From: Coriaria nepalensis
Taxonomy: Eukaryota; Streptophyta; Magnoliopsida; Cucurbitales; Coriariaceae
Direction: 5' to 3'
Assembly (NCBI GenBank): GCA_027186245.1
Contig: CP114482.1
Span: forward strand, 18,681,209 to 18,745,208
Length of the DNA: 64,000 nt
Every line of letters starts with the position of its first letter. Position 1 is the first letter of the stretch. The notes under the pieces were generated by a model that saw nothing but the letters and a program-made list of their open reading frames with translations, ran no database searches and was not told the origin of the DNA. Position numbers and translations under genes: made by a program. Shown piece by piece: positions 38,801-49,921 of the stretch.

Positions 38801-41025
38801 ATAAAACAAATGCATACTTGTCTTAAAAAGATCATTACCGTGTGATTCACAAAGGTAGTGTTTGAAGTGGAAAAATAGAATTTGTTCGAATTGCTTTCAA
38901 AAGAATTAGTGAGTTGAAAATACTCATTGACATGAATCTCAAATGAAACAAATGACTACTTGCCCTAAAATGATCATTAGCAAGTTATGTACGAAAGTCC
39001 GGTTCGGAGTGCGAAATTCGAATTCATTTGAATTGCTTTCAAATGAATTAGTGACTTTCAAAGAGACATTGAGATGATGACTCTAAGATTAAACAAATTC
39101 ATACTTGCCTTCATAAAATCATAACCAAGCTATGCGCGAAAGTCATGTTTGAAATGCGAAAATAGTATTCGCTCCAATTGGTTCCAAATAATTTATTTTC
39201 TTGAAAAAACTCGTTGCCATGAATATAACATAAAACAAATGCATACTTGTCTTAAAAAGATCATTAACAAGTGATTCACAAAAGTAGTGTTTGAAGTGGA
39301 AAAATAGAATTTGTTCGAATTGATTTCAAAAGAATTAGTGAGTTGAAAAAACTCATTGACATGAATCTCAAATGAAACAAATGACTACTTGCCCTAAAAT
39401 GATCATTAGCTAGTTATGTACGAAAGTCGGGTTCGAAGTGCGAAAATAGAATTCATTTTAATTGCTCTCAAATGAATCAGTGACTTTCCAAGAGACATTG
39501 AGATGATGACTCTAAGAATAAACAAATTCATACTTGCCTTCATAAAATCATAACCAAGCTATGCGCGAAAGTCATGTTTGAAATGCGAAAATAGTATTTG
39601 CTCCAATGGGTTTGAAATAATTTAGTTTCTTGAAAAAACTCATTGCCATGAATATAACATAAAACAAATGCATACTTGTCTTAAAAAGATCATTAACAAG
39701 TGATTCACAAAAGTAGTGTTTGAAGTGGAAAAATAGAATTTGTTCGAATTGCTTTCAAATGAATTAGTGACTTTCAAAGAGACATTGAGATGATGACTCT
39801 AAGAATAAACAAATTCATACTTGCCTTCATAAAATCATAACCAAGCTATGCGCGAAAGTCATGTTTGAAATGCGAATATAGCATGCGCTCCAATGGGTTC
39901 TAAATAATTTATTTTCTTGAAAAAACTCATTGCCATGAATATAACATAAAACAAATGCATACTTGTCTTCAAAAGATCATTAACAAGTGATTCACAAAAG
40001 TAGTGTTTGAAGTGCAAAACTAGAATTCGTCCAATTGGTTTCAAATGAATTAGTGACTTGAAAATACTAATTGACATGAATCTCAAATGAAACAAATGAC
40101 TACTTGCCCTAAAAAGATCATTAGCAAGTTATGTACGAAAGTCGGGTTTGAAGTGCGAAAATAGAATTCATTTTAATTGCTTTCAAATGAATTAGTGACT
40201 TTCAAAGAGACATTGAGATGACGAGTCTAAGATTAAACAAATTTATACTTGCCTTCAAAAAATCATAACCAAGCTATGCCCAAAAGTCATGTTTGAAATG
40301 CGAAAATAGTATTCCCTCCAATGGGTTCCAAATAATTTATTTTCTTGAAAAAACTCGTTGCCATGAATATAACATAAAACAAATGCTCACTTGTCTTAAA
40401 AAGATCATTAACAAGTGATTCACAAAAGTAGGGTTTGAAGTGGAAAAATAGAATTTGTTCGAATTGCTTTCAAATGAATTAGTGAGTTGAAAAAACTCAT
40501 TGACATGAATCTCAAATGAAACAAATGACTACTTGCCCTAAAATGATCATTAGCAAGTTATGTACGAAAGTCGGGTTCGTAGTACGAAAATAGAATTCAT
40601 TTTAATTGCTTTCAAATGAATTAGTGACTTTCAAACAGACATTGAGATGATGACTCTAAGATTAAACAAATTCAAACTTGCCTTCAAAAAATAATAACCA
40701 AGCTATGCGCGAAAGTCATGTTTGAAATGCGAAAATAGTATTCGCTCCAATGGGTTCGAAATAATTTATTTTCTTGAAAAAACTCATTTCCATGAATATA
40801 ACATAAAACAAATGCATACTTGTCTTAAAAAGATCATTACCGAGTGATTCACAAAGGTAGTGTTTGAAGTGGAAAAATAGAATTTGTTCGAATTGCTTTC
40901 AAAAGAATTAGTGAGTTGAAAAAACTCATTGACATGAATCTCAAATGAAACAAATGACTACTTGCCCTAAAATGATCATTAGCAAGTTATGTACGAAAGT
41001 CCGGTTCGGAGTGCGAAATTCGAAT
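35900..41025. repeat. Family 1 sub-array with CGTAGTACG and CAAAGGTAG unit types
   Basis: Plain trimers resembling those of 1-8 kb (A with GAATTTGTTCG and GAGTTGAAAAAACTC) mixed with GAATTCGTCCAATTGG units. Local duplications: CCGGTTCGGAGTGCGAAATT at 38,141, 38,999 and 41,001 (858 bp, then 2,002 bp, the latter spanning the dimer at 39,736), and GCAAAACTAGAATTCG with GAAAATACTAATTG at about 36,296 and 40,014. No non-satellite sequence is seen. Confidence 0.9.
39736..40022. repeat. Second dimeric unit (287 bp) with an A/B hybrid monomer
   Basis: A begins GAATTTGTTCGAATTGC and passes at ATGAATTAGTGACTT directly into B sequence (TCAAAGAGACATTGAG), losing 142 bp. The next A starts at 40,023. The crossover word is the same as at 8,577, but the flanking variants differ, so it could be a separate event or a diverged copy of one. 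Confidence 0.92.
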
Positions 41026-41029
41026 TCAT

Positions 41030-42686
41030 TTTAATTGCTTTCAAATGAATTAGTGACTTTCAAAGAGACATTGAGATGATGACTCTAAGATTAAACAAAT
41101 TCATACTTGCCTTGAAAAAATCATAACCAAGCTATGCGCGAAAGTCATGTTTGAAATGCGAAAATAGTATTCGCTCCAATGGGTTCCAAATAATTTATTT
41201 TCCTGAAAAAACTCATTGTCATGAATATAACATAAAACAAATGCATACTTGTCATAAAAAGATCGTTAACAAGTGATTCACAAAAGTAGTGTTTGAAGTG
41301 CAAAAATAGAATTCGTTCCAATTGCTTTCAAATGAATTAGTGTCTTGAAAAGACTAATTGACATGAATCTCAAATGAAACAAATGACTACTTGCTCTAAA
41401 ATGATCATTAGCAAGTTATCTACGAAAGTCGGGTTCAAAGTGCGAAAATAGAATTCATTTTAATTGCTTGCAAATGAATTAGTGACTTTCAAAGAGACAT
41501 TGAGATGATGACTCTAAGATTAAACAAATTCATACTTGCCTTCAAAAAATCATAACCAAGCTATGCGCGAAACTCATGTTTGAAATGCGAAAATAGTATT
41601 CGCTCTAATGGGTTCCAAATAATTTATTTTCTTGAAAAAACTCATTGCCATGAATATAACATAAAACAAATGCATACTTGACTTAAAAAGATCATTAACA
41701 AGTGATTCACAAAAGTAGTGTTTGAAGTGGAAAAATAGAATTTGTTCGAATTGCTTTCAAATGAATTAGTGAGTTGAAAAGACTCATTGACATAAATCTC
41801 AAATGAAACAAATGACTAATTGCCCTAAACTGATCATTAGCAAGTTATCTACGAAAGTCGGGTTCGAAGTGCGAAAATAGAATCATTTTAATTGCTTGCA
41901 AATGAATTAGTGACTTTCAAAGAGACATTGACATGACGACTCTAAGATTAAACAAAGTTATACTTGCCTTGAGAAAATCATAACCAAGCTATGCGCGAAA
42001 GTCATGTTTGAAATGCGGAAATAGTATTCGCTCCAATGGGTTCCAAATAATTTATTTTCTTGAAAAAACTCATTGCCAGGAATATAACACAAAACAAATG
42101 CATACTTGACTTAAAAGAATCATTAACAAGTTATTCACAAAAGTAGGGTTTGAAGTGGAAAAATAGAATTTGTTCGAATTGCTTTCAAATGAATTAGTGA
42201 GTTGAAAAGACTCATTGACATAAATCTCAAATGAAACAAATGACTAATTGCCCTAAAATGATCATTAGCAAGTTATGTACGAAAGTCGGGTTCGAAGTGC
42301 GAAAATAGAATTCATTTTAATTGCTTTCAAATGAATTAGTGACTTTCAAAGAGACATTGAGATGATGACTCTAAGATTAAACAAATTCATACTTGCCTTC
42401 AAAAAATCATAACCAAGCTATGCGCGAAAGTCATGTTTGAAATGCGAAAATAGTATTCGCTCTAATGGGTTCCAAATGATTTATTTTCTTGAAAAAACTC
42501 ATTGTCATGAATATAACATAAAACAAATGCATACTTGTCATAAAAAGATCGTTAACAAGTGATTCACAAAAGTAGTGTTTGAAGTGCAAAAATAGAATTC
42601 GTTCCAATTGCTTTCAAATGAATTAGTGTCTTGCAAAGACTAATTGACATGAATCTCAAATGAAACAAATGACTACTTGCCCTAAA
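41030..42686. repeat. Displaced block of the 7-unit super-repeat
   Basis: About 1.65 kb that matches 30,023-31,679 at a constant offset of 11,007 bp (GGGTTCAAAG 41,431 versus 30,424; GAATCATTTT 41,880 versus 30,873; CCAAATGATTTATTT also aligned). It is flanked on both sides by the different sub-array type of 36-44 kb. The left edge lies just after CGAAATTCGAATTC at 41,023-41,035. The right edge is near 42,686, where CCCTAAAATGATC is replaced by CCCTAAAAAGATC followed by GTAAGAAAGTC. Confidence 0.87.
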
Positions 42687-43880
42687 AAGATCATTAGCAA
42701 GTTATGTAAGAAAGTCGGGTTTGAAGTGCAAAAATAGAAATCATTTTAATTGCTCTCAAATGAATTAGTGACTTTCAAAGAGACATTGAGATGATGACTC
42801 TAAGAATAAACAAATTCATACTTGCCTTCATAAAATCATAACCAAGCTATGCGCGAAAGTCATGTTTGAAATGCGAAAATAGTATGCGCTCCAATGGGTT
42901 CTAAATAATTTATTTTCTTGAAAAAACTCATTGCCATGAATATAACATAAAACAAATGCATACTTGTCTTAAAAAGGTCATTAACAAGTGATTCACAAAA
43001 GTTGTGTTTGAAGTGCAAAAATAGAATTCGTCCAATTGGTTTCAAATGAATTCGTGACTTGAAAAGACTAATTGACATGAATCTCAAATGAAACAAATGA
43101 CTACTTGCCCTAAAAAGATCATTAGCAAGTTATGTAAGAAAGTCGGGTTTGAAGTGCAAAAATAGAAATCATTTTAATTGCTATCAAATGAATTAGTGAC
43201 TTTCAAAGAGACATTGAGATGATGACTCTGAGAATAAACAAATTCGTACTTGCCTTCCTAAAATCATAACCAAGCTATGCGCGAAAGTCATGTTTGAAAT
43301 GCGAAAATAGTATTCGCTCCAATGGTTTCTAAATAATTTATTTTCTTGAAAAAACTCATTGCCATGAATATAAAATAAAATAAATGCATACTTGTCTTAA
43401 AAAGATCAGTAACAAGTGATTCACAAAAGTAGTGTTTGAAGTGGAAAAATAGAATTTGTTCGAATTGCTTTCAAAAGAATTAGTGAGTTGGAAAAACTCA
43501 TTGACATGAATCTCAAATGAGACAAATGACTACTTGCCCTAAAATGATAATTAGCAAGTTATGTACGAAAGTCGGGTTCGTAGTACGAAAATAGAATTCA
43601 TTTTAATTGCTTTCAAATGAATTAGTGACTTTCAAAGAGACATTGAGATGATGACTCTAAGAATTAACAAATTCATACTTGCCTTCATAAAATCATAACC
43701 AAGCTATGCACGAAAGTCATGTTTGAAATGCGAAAATAGTATTCGCTCCAATGGGTTCTAAATAATTTATTTTCTTGAAAAAGCTCATTGCCAAGAATAT
43801 AACATAAAACAAACGCATACTTGTCTTAAAAAGATCATTAACAAGTGATTCACAAAAGTAGTGTTTGAAGTGCAAAAATA
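42687..43880. repeat. Last regular family 1 units before the truncated unit
   Basis: Trimers with the rare tail GTAAGAAAGTCGGGTTTGAAG and GTGCAAAAATAGAAATC at about 42,709 and 43,136 (427-428 bp apart). Variation rises toward the right (CTTCCTAAAATC, AATAAAATAAATGC, AAGAATATAAC), in line with weaker homogenisation near the edge of the domain. Confidence 0.88.
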
Positions 43881-43971
43881 GAATTCGTCCAATTGCTTTC
43901 AAATGATTTAGTGACTTCAAAAGACTAATTGACATGAATCTCAAATGAAACATGTTTGAAATGCGAAAATA
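43881..43971. repeat. Truncated A/B remnant with out-of-register deletion (196 bp lost)
   Basis: Monomer A begins GAATTCGTCCAATTGC and is intact to CTCAAATGAAA. It then joins directly to the tail of B (CATGTTTGAAATGCG), followed by C at 43,972. A plus B normally takes 287 bp; here 91 bp remain. The join is not at equivalent monomer positions and shares only about one base, unlike the in-register dimers at 8,577 and 39,736. It coincides with the change from the homogeneous array to the diverged one. Confidence 0.92.
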
Positions 43972-45261
43972 GTATTCGCTCCAATGGCTTCTAAATAATT
44001 AATTTTCTTGAAACAACTCATTGACTTGAATATAACATTAAACAAATGCATACTTGGGTTAAAAAGATCATTAACAAGTTATTCACAAAAGTAGAGTTTG
44101 AAGTGCAAAAATAGAATTCGTTCGAATTGCTTTCAAATGAATTAGTGACTTGAAAAGACTCATTGACATGAATCTCAAATGAAACAAATGACTACTTGCG
44201 CTAAAATGATCATTAGCAAGTTATGTACGAAAGTCGGGTTCGAAGTGCGAAAATAGAATTCATTTTAATTGCTTTCAAATGAATTAGTGACTTTGAAAGA
44301 GACATTCAGATTATGACTCTAAGATTAAACAAATTCATTCTTGCGTTCAAAAAATCATATCCAAGCTATGCGCGAAAGTTATGTTTGAAATGCGAAAATA
44401 GTATTCCCTCCGATGGCTTCTAAATAATTTATTTTCTTGAAAAAACTCATCGACATGAATATAAGATAAAACAAATCAATACTTGTCTTAAAAAGATCAT
44501 TAGCATGTGATGCGCGAATGTGGTGGTGTTTGAAGTGGAAAAATAGAATTCGTTTGAATTGTTTTCAAATGAATTATTGACTTTCAAAGAGACATTGAGA
44601 TGATGACTCTAAAATTAAACAAATTCATACTTGCCTTCAAAAAATGATAACTGACCTATGCGCGAAAGTCATGTTTGAAATGCAAAAAGAGTATTAGCTC
44701 CAATGGGTTCCAAATAATTCATTTTCTTGAAAAAACTCATTGCCATGAATATAACATAAAACAAATGCGCACTTGTCTTAAAAAGATCATTAACAAGTGA
44801 TTCACAAAAGTAATGTTTGAAGTGCAAAAATAGAATTCGTTCGAATTGCTTTCAAATGAATTAGTGAGTTGAAAAGACTCACTGACATGAATGTCAAATG
44901 AAACAAATGACTACTTGCCCTCAAATGATCATTAGCAAGTTATGTACGAAAGTCGGGTTCGAAGTGCGAAAATAGAATTCATTTTAATTGCTTTCAAATG
45001 AATTAGTGACTTTCAAAGAGACATTGAGATGATAACTATAAGATTAAACAAATTCATACTTGCCTTCAAAAAATCATAACCAAGCTATCCATGAAAGTCA
45101 TGTTTGAAATGCGAAAATAGTATTCGCTCCAATGGGTTCCAAATAATTTATTTTCTTGAAAAAACTGATTGCCATGAATATAACATAAAACAAATGCATA
45201 CTTGTGTTAAAAAGATCATTAATAAGTGATTCACAAAAGTAGTGTTTGAAGTGCAAAAATA

Positions 45262-46696
45262 GAATTCGTTCGAATTGCTTTCTAATGAATTAGTGAGTTG
45301 AAAAGACTTATTGACATGAATCTCAAATGAAACAAATGACTACTTGCGCTAAAATGCTCATTAGCAAGTTATGTACGAAAGTCGGGTTCGAAGTGCGAAA
45401 ATAGAATTCATTTTAATTGCTTTCGAATGAATTAGTGACTTTCCAAGAGACATTGAGATGATGGCTCTAAGATTAAACGAATTCATACTTCCCTTCAAAA
45501 AATAAAAACCGAGCTTTGCGCAAAAGTCATGTTTGAAATGCGAAAATAGTATTCACTCCAATGGCTTCTAAATAATTTATTTTCTTGAAAAAATTCATTG
45601 ACATAAATATAAGATAAAACAAATCAATACTTGTCTTAGAAAGATAATTAGCATGTGATGCGCGAATGTGCTGGTGTTTGAAGTAGAAAAATAGAATACG
45701 TTCGAATTGTTTTCAAATGAATTAGTGACTTACAAAGAGACATTGAGATGATGACTCTAAGATTAAACAAACTCATAGTTGCATTCAAAAAATCATAACC
45801 GAGCTATGCGCGAAAGTCATGTTTGAAACGCAAAAATAGTATTAGCTCCAATGGGTTCCAAATAATTTATTTTCTTGAAAAAACTCATTGCCATGAATAT
45901 AACAGAAAAAAAATGCATACTTGTCTTAAAAAGATCATTAACAAGTGATTCACAAAAGTAGTGTTTGAAGTGCAAAAATAGAATTCGTTCGAATTGTTTT
46001 CAAATGAATTAGTGACTTTCAAAGACACATTGAGACGATGACTCTAAGATTAAACAAATTCATACTTTCCTTCCAAAAATCATAACCGAGCTATGCGCGA
46101 AAGTCATGTTTGAAATGCAAAAATAGTATTAGCTCCAATGGGTTCAAAATAATTTATTTTCTTCAAAAAACTCATTGCCATGAATATAACAAAAAACTAC
46201 TGCATACTTGTCTTAAAAAGATCATTAACAAGTGATTCACAAAAGTAGTGTTTGAAGTGCAAAAATATAATTCTTTCGAATTGCTTTCAAATGAATTAGT
46301 GACTTGAAAAGACTCATTGACATGAATCTCAAATGAAACAAATGACTACTTGCGCTAAAATGATCATTAGCAAGTTATGTACGAAAGTTGGGTTCGAAGT
46401 GCGAAAATAGAATTCATTTTAATTGCTTTCAAATGAATGAGTGACTTTCAAAGAGACATTCAGATTATGACTCTAAGATTAAACAAATTCATACTTTCGT
46501 TCAAAGAATCGTATGCAAGGTATGCGCGAAAGTTATGTTTGAAATGCGAAAATAGTATTCGCTCCAATGGCTTCTAAATAATTAATTTTCTTAAAACAAC
46601 TCATTGACATGAATATAACATTAAACAAATGCATACTTGGCTTAAAAAGATCATTAACAAGTTATTCACAAAAGTAGTGTTTGAAGTGCAAAAATA
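45262..46696. repeat. Compound super-unit ABC'-DC-DC-ABC, copy 1 (1,435 bp)
   Basis: Four sub-units of 432, 287, 287 and 429 bp. C' (GCATGTGATGCGCGAATGTG) is followed by D starting GAATACGTTCGAATTG. The first DC has GTTTGAAACGCAAAAATAG and GTATTAGCTCC. The same order is seen at 47,704-49,137. Confidence 0.88.
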
Positions 46697-47703
46697 GAAT
46701 TCGTTCGAATTGCTTTCAAATGAATTAGTGACTTGAAAAGACTTATTGACATGAACCTCCAATGAAACAAATGATTACTTGCGCTAAAATGATCATTAGC
46801 AAGTTATGTACGAAAGTCGGGTTCGAAGTGCGAAAATAGAATTCATTTTAATTGCTTTCAAATGAATTAGTGACTTTCAAAGAGAGATTGAGATGATAAC
46901 TCTAAGATTAAACAAATTCATACTTGCGTTCAAAAAATCATATGCAAGCTATGCGCGAAAGTCATGTTTGAAATGCGAAAATAGTATTCGCTCCAGTGGC
47001 TTCTAAATAATTTATTTTCTTCAAAAAATTCATTGACATAAATATAAGATAAAACAAATCAATACTTGTCTTAAAAAGATCATTAGCATGTGATGCGCGA
47101 ATGTGGTGGTGTTTGAAGTAGAAAAATAGAATACGTTCGAATTGTTTTCAAATGAATTAGTGACTTTCAAAGAGACATTGAGATGATGACTCTAAGATTA
47201 AACAAACTCATAGTTGCATTCAAAAAATCATAAGCGAGCTATGCGCGAAAGTCATGTTTGAAACGCAAAAATAGTATTAGCTCCAATGGGTTCCAAATAA
47301 TTTATTTTCTTGAAAAAACTCATTGCCATGAATATAACATAAAAAAAATGCTTACTTGTTTTAAAAAGATCAGTAACAAGAGATTCACAAAACTAGTGTT
47401 TGAAGTGCAAAAATAGAATTCGTTCGAATTGTTTTCAAATGAATTATTGACTTTCAAAGAGACATTGAGATGATGACTCTAAGTTTAAACAAATTCATAG
47501 TTGCCTTCAAAAAATCATAACCGAGGTATGCGCGAAAGTCATGTTTGAAATACGAAAATAGTATTCGCTTCAATGGGTTCCAAATAATTTATTTTCTTGA
47601 AAAAACTCATTGCCATGACTATAACAAAAAACAAATGCATACTTGTCTTAAAAAAGATCATTAACAAGTGATTCACAAAAGTAGTGTTTGAAGTGCAAAA
47701 ATA
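46697..47703. repeat. Compound super-unit ABC'-DC-DC lacking the final ABC (1,007 bp)
   Basis: Sub-units of 432, 287 and 288 bp. The extra base in the last C lies in TTAAAAAAGATC near 47,650. The order equals the first three parts of 45,262-46,696, so the ABC trimer was either lost here or inserted in the neighbours. Confidence 0.88.
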
Positions 47704-49137
47704 GAATTCGTTCGAATTGCTTTCAAATGAATTAGTGACTTGAAAAGACTCATTGACATGAATCTCAAATGAAACAAATGACTTTTTGCGGTAAAATGAT
47801 CATTAGCAAGTTATGTACGAAAGTCGGGTTCGAAGTGCGAAAATAGAATTCATTTTAATTGCTTTCAAATGAATTAGTGACTTTCAAAGAGACATTGCGA
47901 TGATAACTCTAAGATTAAACAAATTCATACTTGCCTTCAAAAAATCATATGCAAGCTATGCGCGAAAGTCATGTTTGAAATGCGAAAATTGTATTCGCTC
48001 CAATGGCTTCTAAATAATTTATTTTCTTGAAAAAATTCATTGACATAAATATAAGATAAAACAAATCAATACTTGTCTTAAAAAGATCATTAGCATGTGA
48101 TGCGCGAATGTGGTGTGTTTGAAGTAGAAAAATAGAATACGTTCGAATTGTTTTCAAATGAATTAGTGACTTTCAAAGAGACATTGAGATGAGGACTCTA
48201 AGATTAAACAAACTCATAGTTGCATTCAAAAAATCATAACCGAGCTATGCGAGAAAGTCATGTTTGAAACGCAAAAATAGTATTAGCTCCAATGGGTTCC
48301 AAATAATTTATTTTCTTGAAAAAACTCATTGCCATGAATATAACATAAAAAAAATGCATACTTGTCATAAAAAGATCATTAACAAGTGATTCACAAAAGT
48401 AGTGTTTGAAGTGCAAAAATAGAATTCGTTCGAATTGTTTTCAAATGAATTAGTGACTTTCAAAGACACATTGAGATGATGACTCTAAGATTAAACAAAT
48501 TCATACTTGCCTTCAAAAAATCATAACCGAGCTATGCGCAAAAGTCATGTTTGAAATGCAAAAATAGTATTAGCTCCAATGGGTTCAAAATAATTTATTT
48601 TCTTGAAAAAACTCATTGCCTTGAATATAACATAAAACAAATGCGTACTTGTCTTAAAAAGATCATTAATAAGTGATTCACAAAAGTAGTGTTTGAAGTG
48701 GAAAAATAGAATTCGTTCGAATTGCTTTCAAATGAATTAGTGACTTGAAAAGACTCATTGACATGAATCTCAAATGAAACAAATGACTACTTGCGCTAAA
48801 CTGATCATTAGCAAGTTATGTACGAAAGTCGGGTTCGAAGTGCGAAAATAGAATTCATTTTAATTGCTTTCGAATGAATTAGTGACTTTCCAGGAGACAT
48901 TGAGATGATGGCTCTAAGATTAAATGAATTCATACTTGCCTTCAAAAAATAAAAACCGAGCTTTGCGCGAAAGTCATGTTAGAAATGCGAAAATAGTATT
49001 CACTCCAATGGGTTCCAAATAATTTATTTTCTTGAAAAAACTCATTGCCATGAATATAACATAAAACAGATGCATACTTGTCTTAAAAGGATCATTAACA
49101 AGTGATTCACAAAAGTAGTGTTTGAAGTGGAAATATA
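47704..49137. repeat. Compound super-unit ABC'-DC-DC-ABC, copy 2 (1,434 bp)
   Basis: Sub-units of 431, 287, 287 and 429 bp. Here C' has GTGGTGTG, one base shorter than GTGGTGGTG in the other copies, which leaves a short minus-strand frame open at 47,969-48,157. The last ABC (48,709) carries GGCTCTAAGATTAAATG and GAGCTTTGCGCG, variants shared with the trimer at 45,262 (GGCTCTAAGATTAAACG, GAGCTTTGCGC), though in a different super-unit position. Confidence 0.86.
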
Positions 49138-49218
49138 GAATTCATCTGAATTCCTTTCAAATGAATTAGAATGCATAAATCAACTGCAAGTTATGCATGA
49201 AAGTCATGTTTAAATGCC
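49138..49218. repeat. Chimeric junction monomer between family 1 and family 2 (81 bp)
   Basis: Starts as a family 1 A monomer (GAATTCATCTGAATTCC, then CAAATGAATTAG) and changes at about 49,168-49,180 to the 3' part of a family 2 alpha monomer (ATCAACTGCAAG, then GAAAGTCATGTTTAAATGCC). About 54-61 bp of monomer are missing at the join. Everything to the left is family 1 and everything to the right is family 2. Confidence 0.9.
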
Positions 49219-49502
49219 GTATTTCATACGAAGTGATTTAGAATGATTTACTGACTAAAAGAGACGCAAAAATATGGCTTGAACGCTAAAAAATGCATAG
49301 TTGCCATCAATAGATCAATTGCAAGTTATGCACCAATGTCGCGTTTTAAATGCAAAAAGAGAATTGGTTGGAAGTGCCTTCAAACAATTTAATGATTGAA
49401 AAGACTGAGTGATATGCTTTTTAATCCTAAAATAATGCATTCTTGTCTTCAATAGATTAATTACAAGTTACAAAAGAAAATAATGTTTGGAGGGCGAAAA
49501 TA

Positions 49503-49637
49503 GAATTCGTTCGAATTAATTTAGAATGATTTAATGACTAAAAGAGACTCAATGACATGACTTTAAGGCTAAACAAATGCACTGTTGCCTTCAATAGATC
49601 AACTGCAAGTTACGCACGAAAGTCATGTTTAAAGGCC
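49503..49637. repeat. Representative monomer alpha of family 2 (135 bp)
   Basis: Begins GAATTCGTTCGAATTAATTT, which contains the imperfect dyad AATTCG-TT-CGAATT, and ends GTCATGTTTAAAGGCC. It is about 7 bp shorter than the other monomers because the GCGAAAATA-type tail is reduced to GGCC. Its 5' start matches family 1 monomer A. It gives one EcoRI site per unit. Confidence 0.92.
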
Positions 49638-49779
49638 GAATTTCGTTCGAAGTGATTTAGAATGATTTACTGACTAAAAGAGACACAAAAATATGACTTG
49701 AACGCTAAAAAAGGCATAGTTGCCATCAATAGATCAATTGCAAGTTATGCACGAAAGTCGCGTTTTAAATGCAAAAAGA
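49638..49779. repeat. Representative monomer beta of family 2 (142 bp)
   Basis: Begins GAATTTCGTTCGAAGTG, has GACTAAAAGAGACRCAAAAA and a homopurine/AT stretch GCTAAAAAAGGCATAG, and ends GTCGCGTTTTAAATGCAAAA. The start lacks the EcoRI site (GAATTT). Variants such as ATCTGACTTG, GAGCCGC and GTTGTGCACG mark copied blocks. Confidence 0.92.
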
Positions 49780-49921
49780 GAATTGGTTCGAAGTGCCTTC
49801 AAACAATTTAATGATTGAAAAGACTGAGTGATATGCTTTTTAATGCTAAAATAATGCATTGTTGCCTTCAATAGATTAATTAGAAGTTATGTAAGAAAAT
49901 AATGTTTGAAGGGCGAAAATA
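49780..49921. repeat. Representative monomer gamma of family 2 (142 bp)
   Basis: Begins GAATTGGTTCGAAGTGCC, continues AAACAATTTAATGATTG and ATGCTTTTTAATGC, and ends AATGTTTGAAGGGCGAAAAT. Like family 1 monomer C it has lost the core CGAAAG (here GTAAGAAAATAA) and keeps an AATTTA word at the matching place, so it is the likely counterpart of C. Confidence 0.92.

Larger units (their letters stand above)
1..43880. repeat. Satellite family 1: tandem trimeric HOR array (~428-429 bp unit, A-B-C)
   Basis: Uninterrupted head-to-tail array, all in one orientation. Each unit holds three related monomers: A starts at GAATTYGTTYRAATT, B at GAATTCATTTTAATTGC, C at GTATTCGCTCYAATGGG. Sample A starts are 426 and 855 (429 bp apart), and other landmarks recur at 428, 857 (2 units), 1,286 (3 units) and 3,001 bp (7 units). 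From 426 to 43,881 there is room for about 102 units once the two monomer losses at 8,577 and 39,736 are allowed for. Neighbouring units usually differ at only a few positions. No spacer, gene or transposon interrupts it. Known for such arrays: unequal exchange and conversion keep them homogeneous, and they often lie at centromeres or in heterochromatin. Centromere function here is inference. Confidence 0.97.
43972..49137. repeat. Diverged family 1 domain with compound ABC / DC HOR
   Basis: Unit starts and contents read by eye: 44,114 ABC' (432 bp), 44,546 DC (287), 44,833 ABC (429), 45,262 ABC' (432), 45,694 DC, 45,981 DC, 46,268 ABC, 46,697 ABC' (432), 47,129 DC, 47,416 DC (288), 47,704 ABC' (431), 48,135 DC, 48,422 DC, 48,709 ABC (429). 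D is a 145-bp hybrid with an A-like 5' end and a B body. C' is a C variant with GCATGTGATGCGCGAATG and about 3 extra bases. Substitution differences between units are visibly more frequent than in 1-43.9 kb. Confidence 0.92.

Noticed and set aside
2836..43953. Recurrent 78-codon minus-strand open frames in family 1 (and shorter ones at 8,389, 15,132 and 47,969)
   Set aside because: They begin at TTG, not ATG, lie entirely within satellite monomers, are open only in units with a 1-bp length change, and neighbouring units break the same frame. No start context, domain or independent evidence of coding was seen.
43972..49137. Assembly error as the cause of the dimeric units
   Set aside because: DC units recur with their own diverged variants and a fixed partner (C' before D), which a random assembly error would not produce. 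The single dimers at 8,577 and 39,736 are less protected from this doubt.
49138..49218. Transposon insertion or target-site duplication at the family junction
   Set aside because: No inverted termini, long terminal repeats or duplicated short target were seen. The segment is fully explained as a fusion of A and alpha monomers with a short loss.
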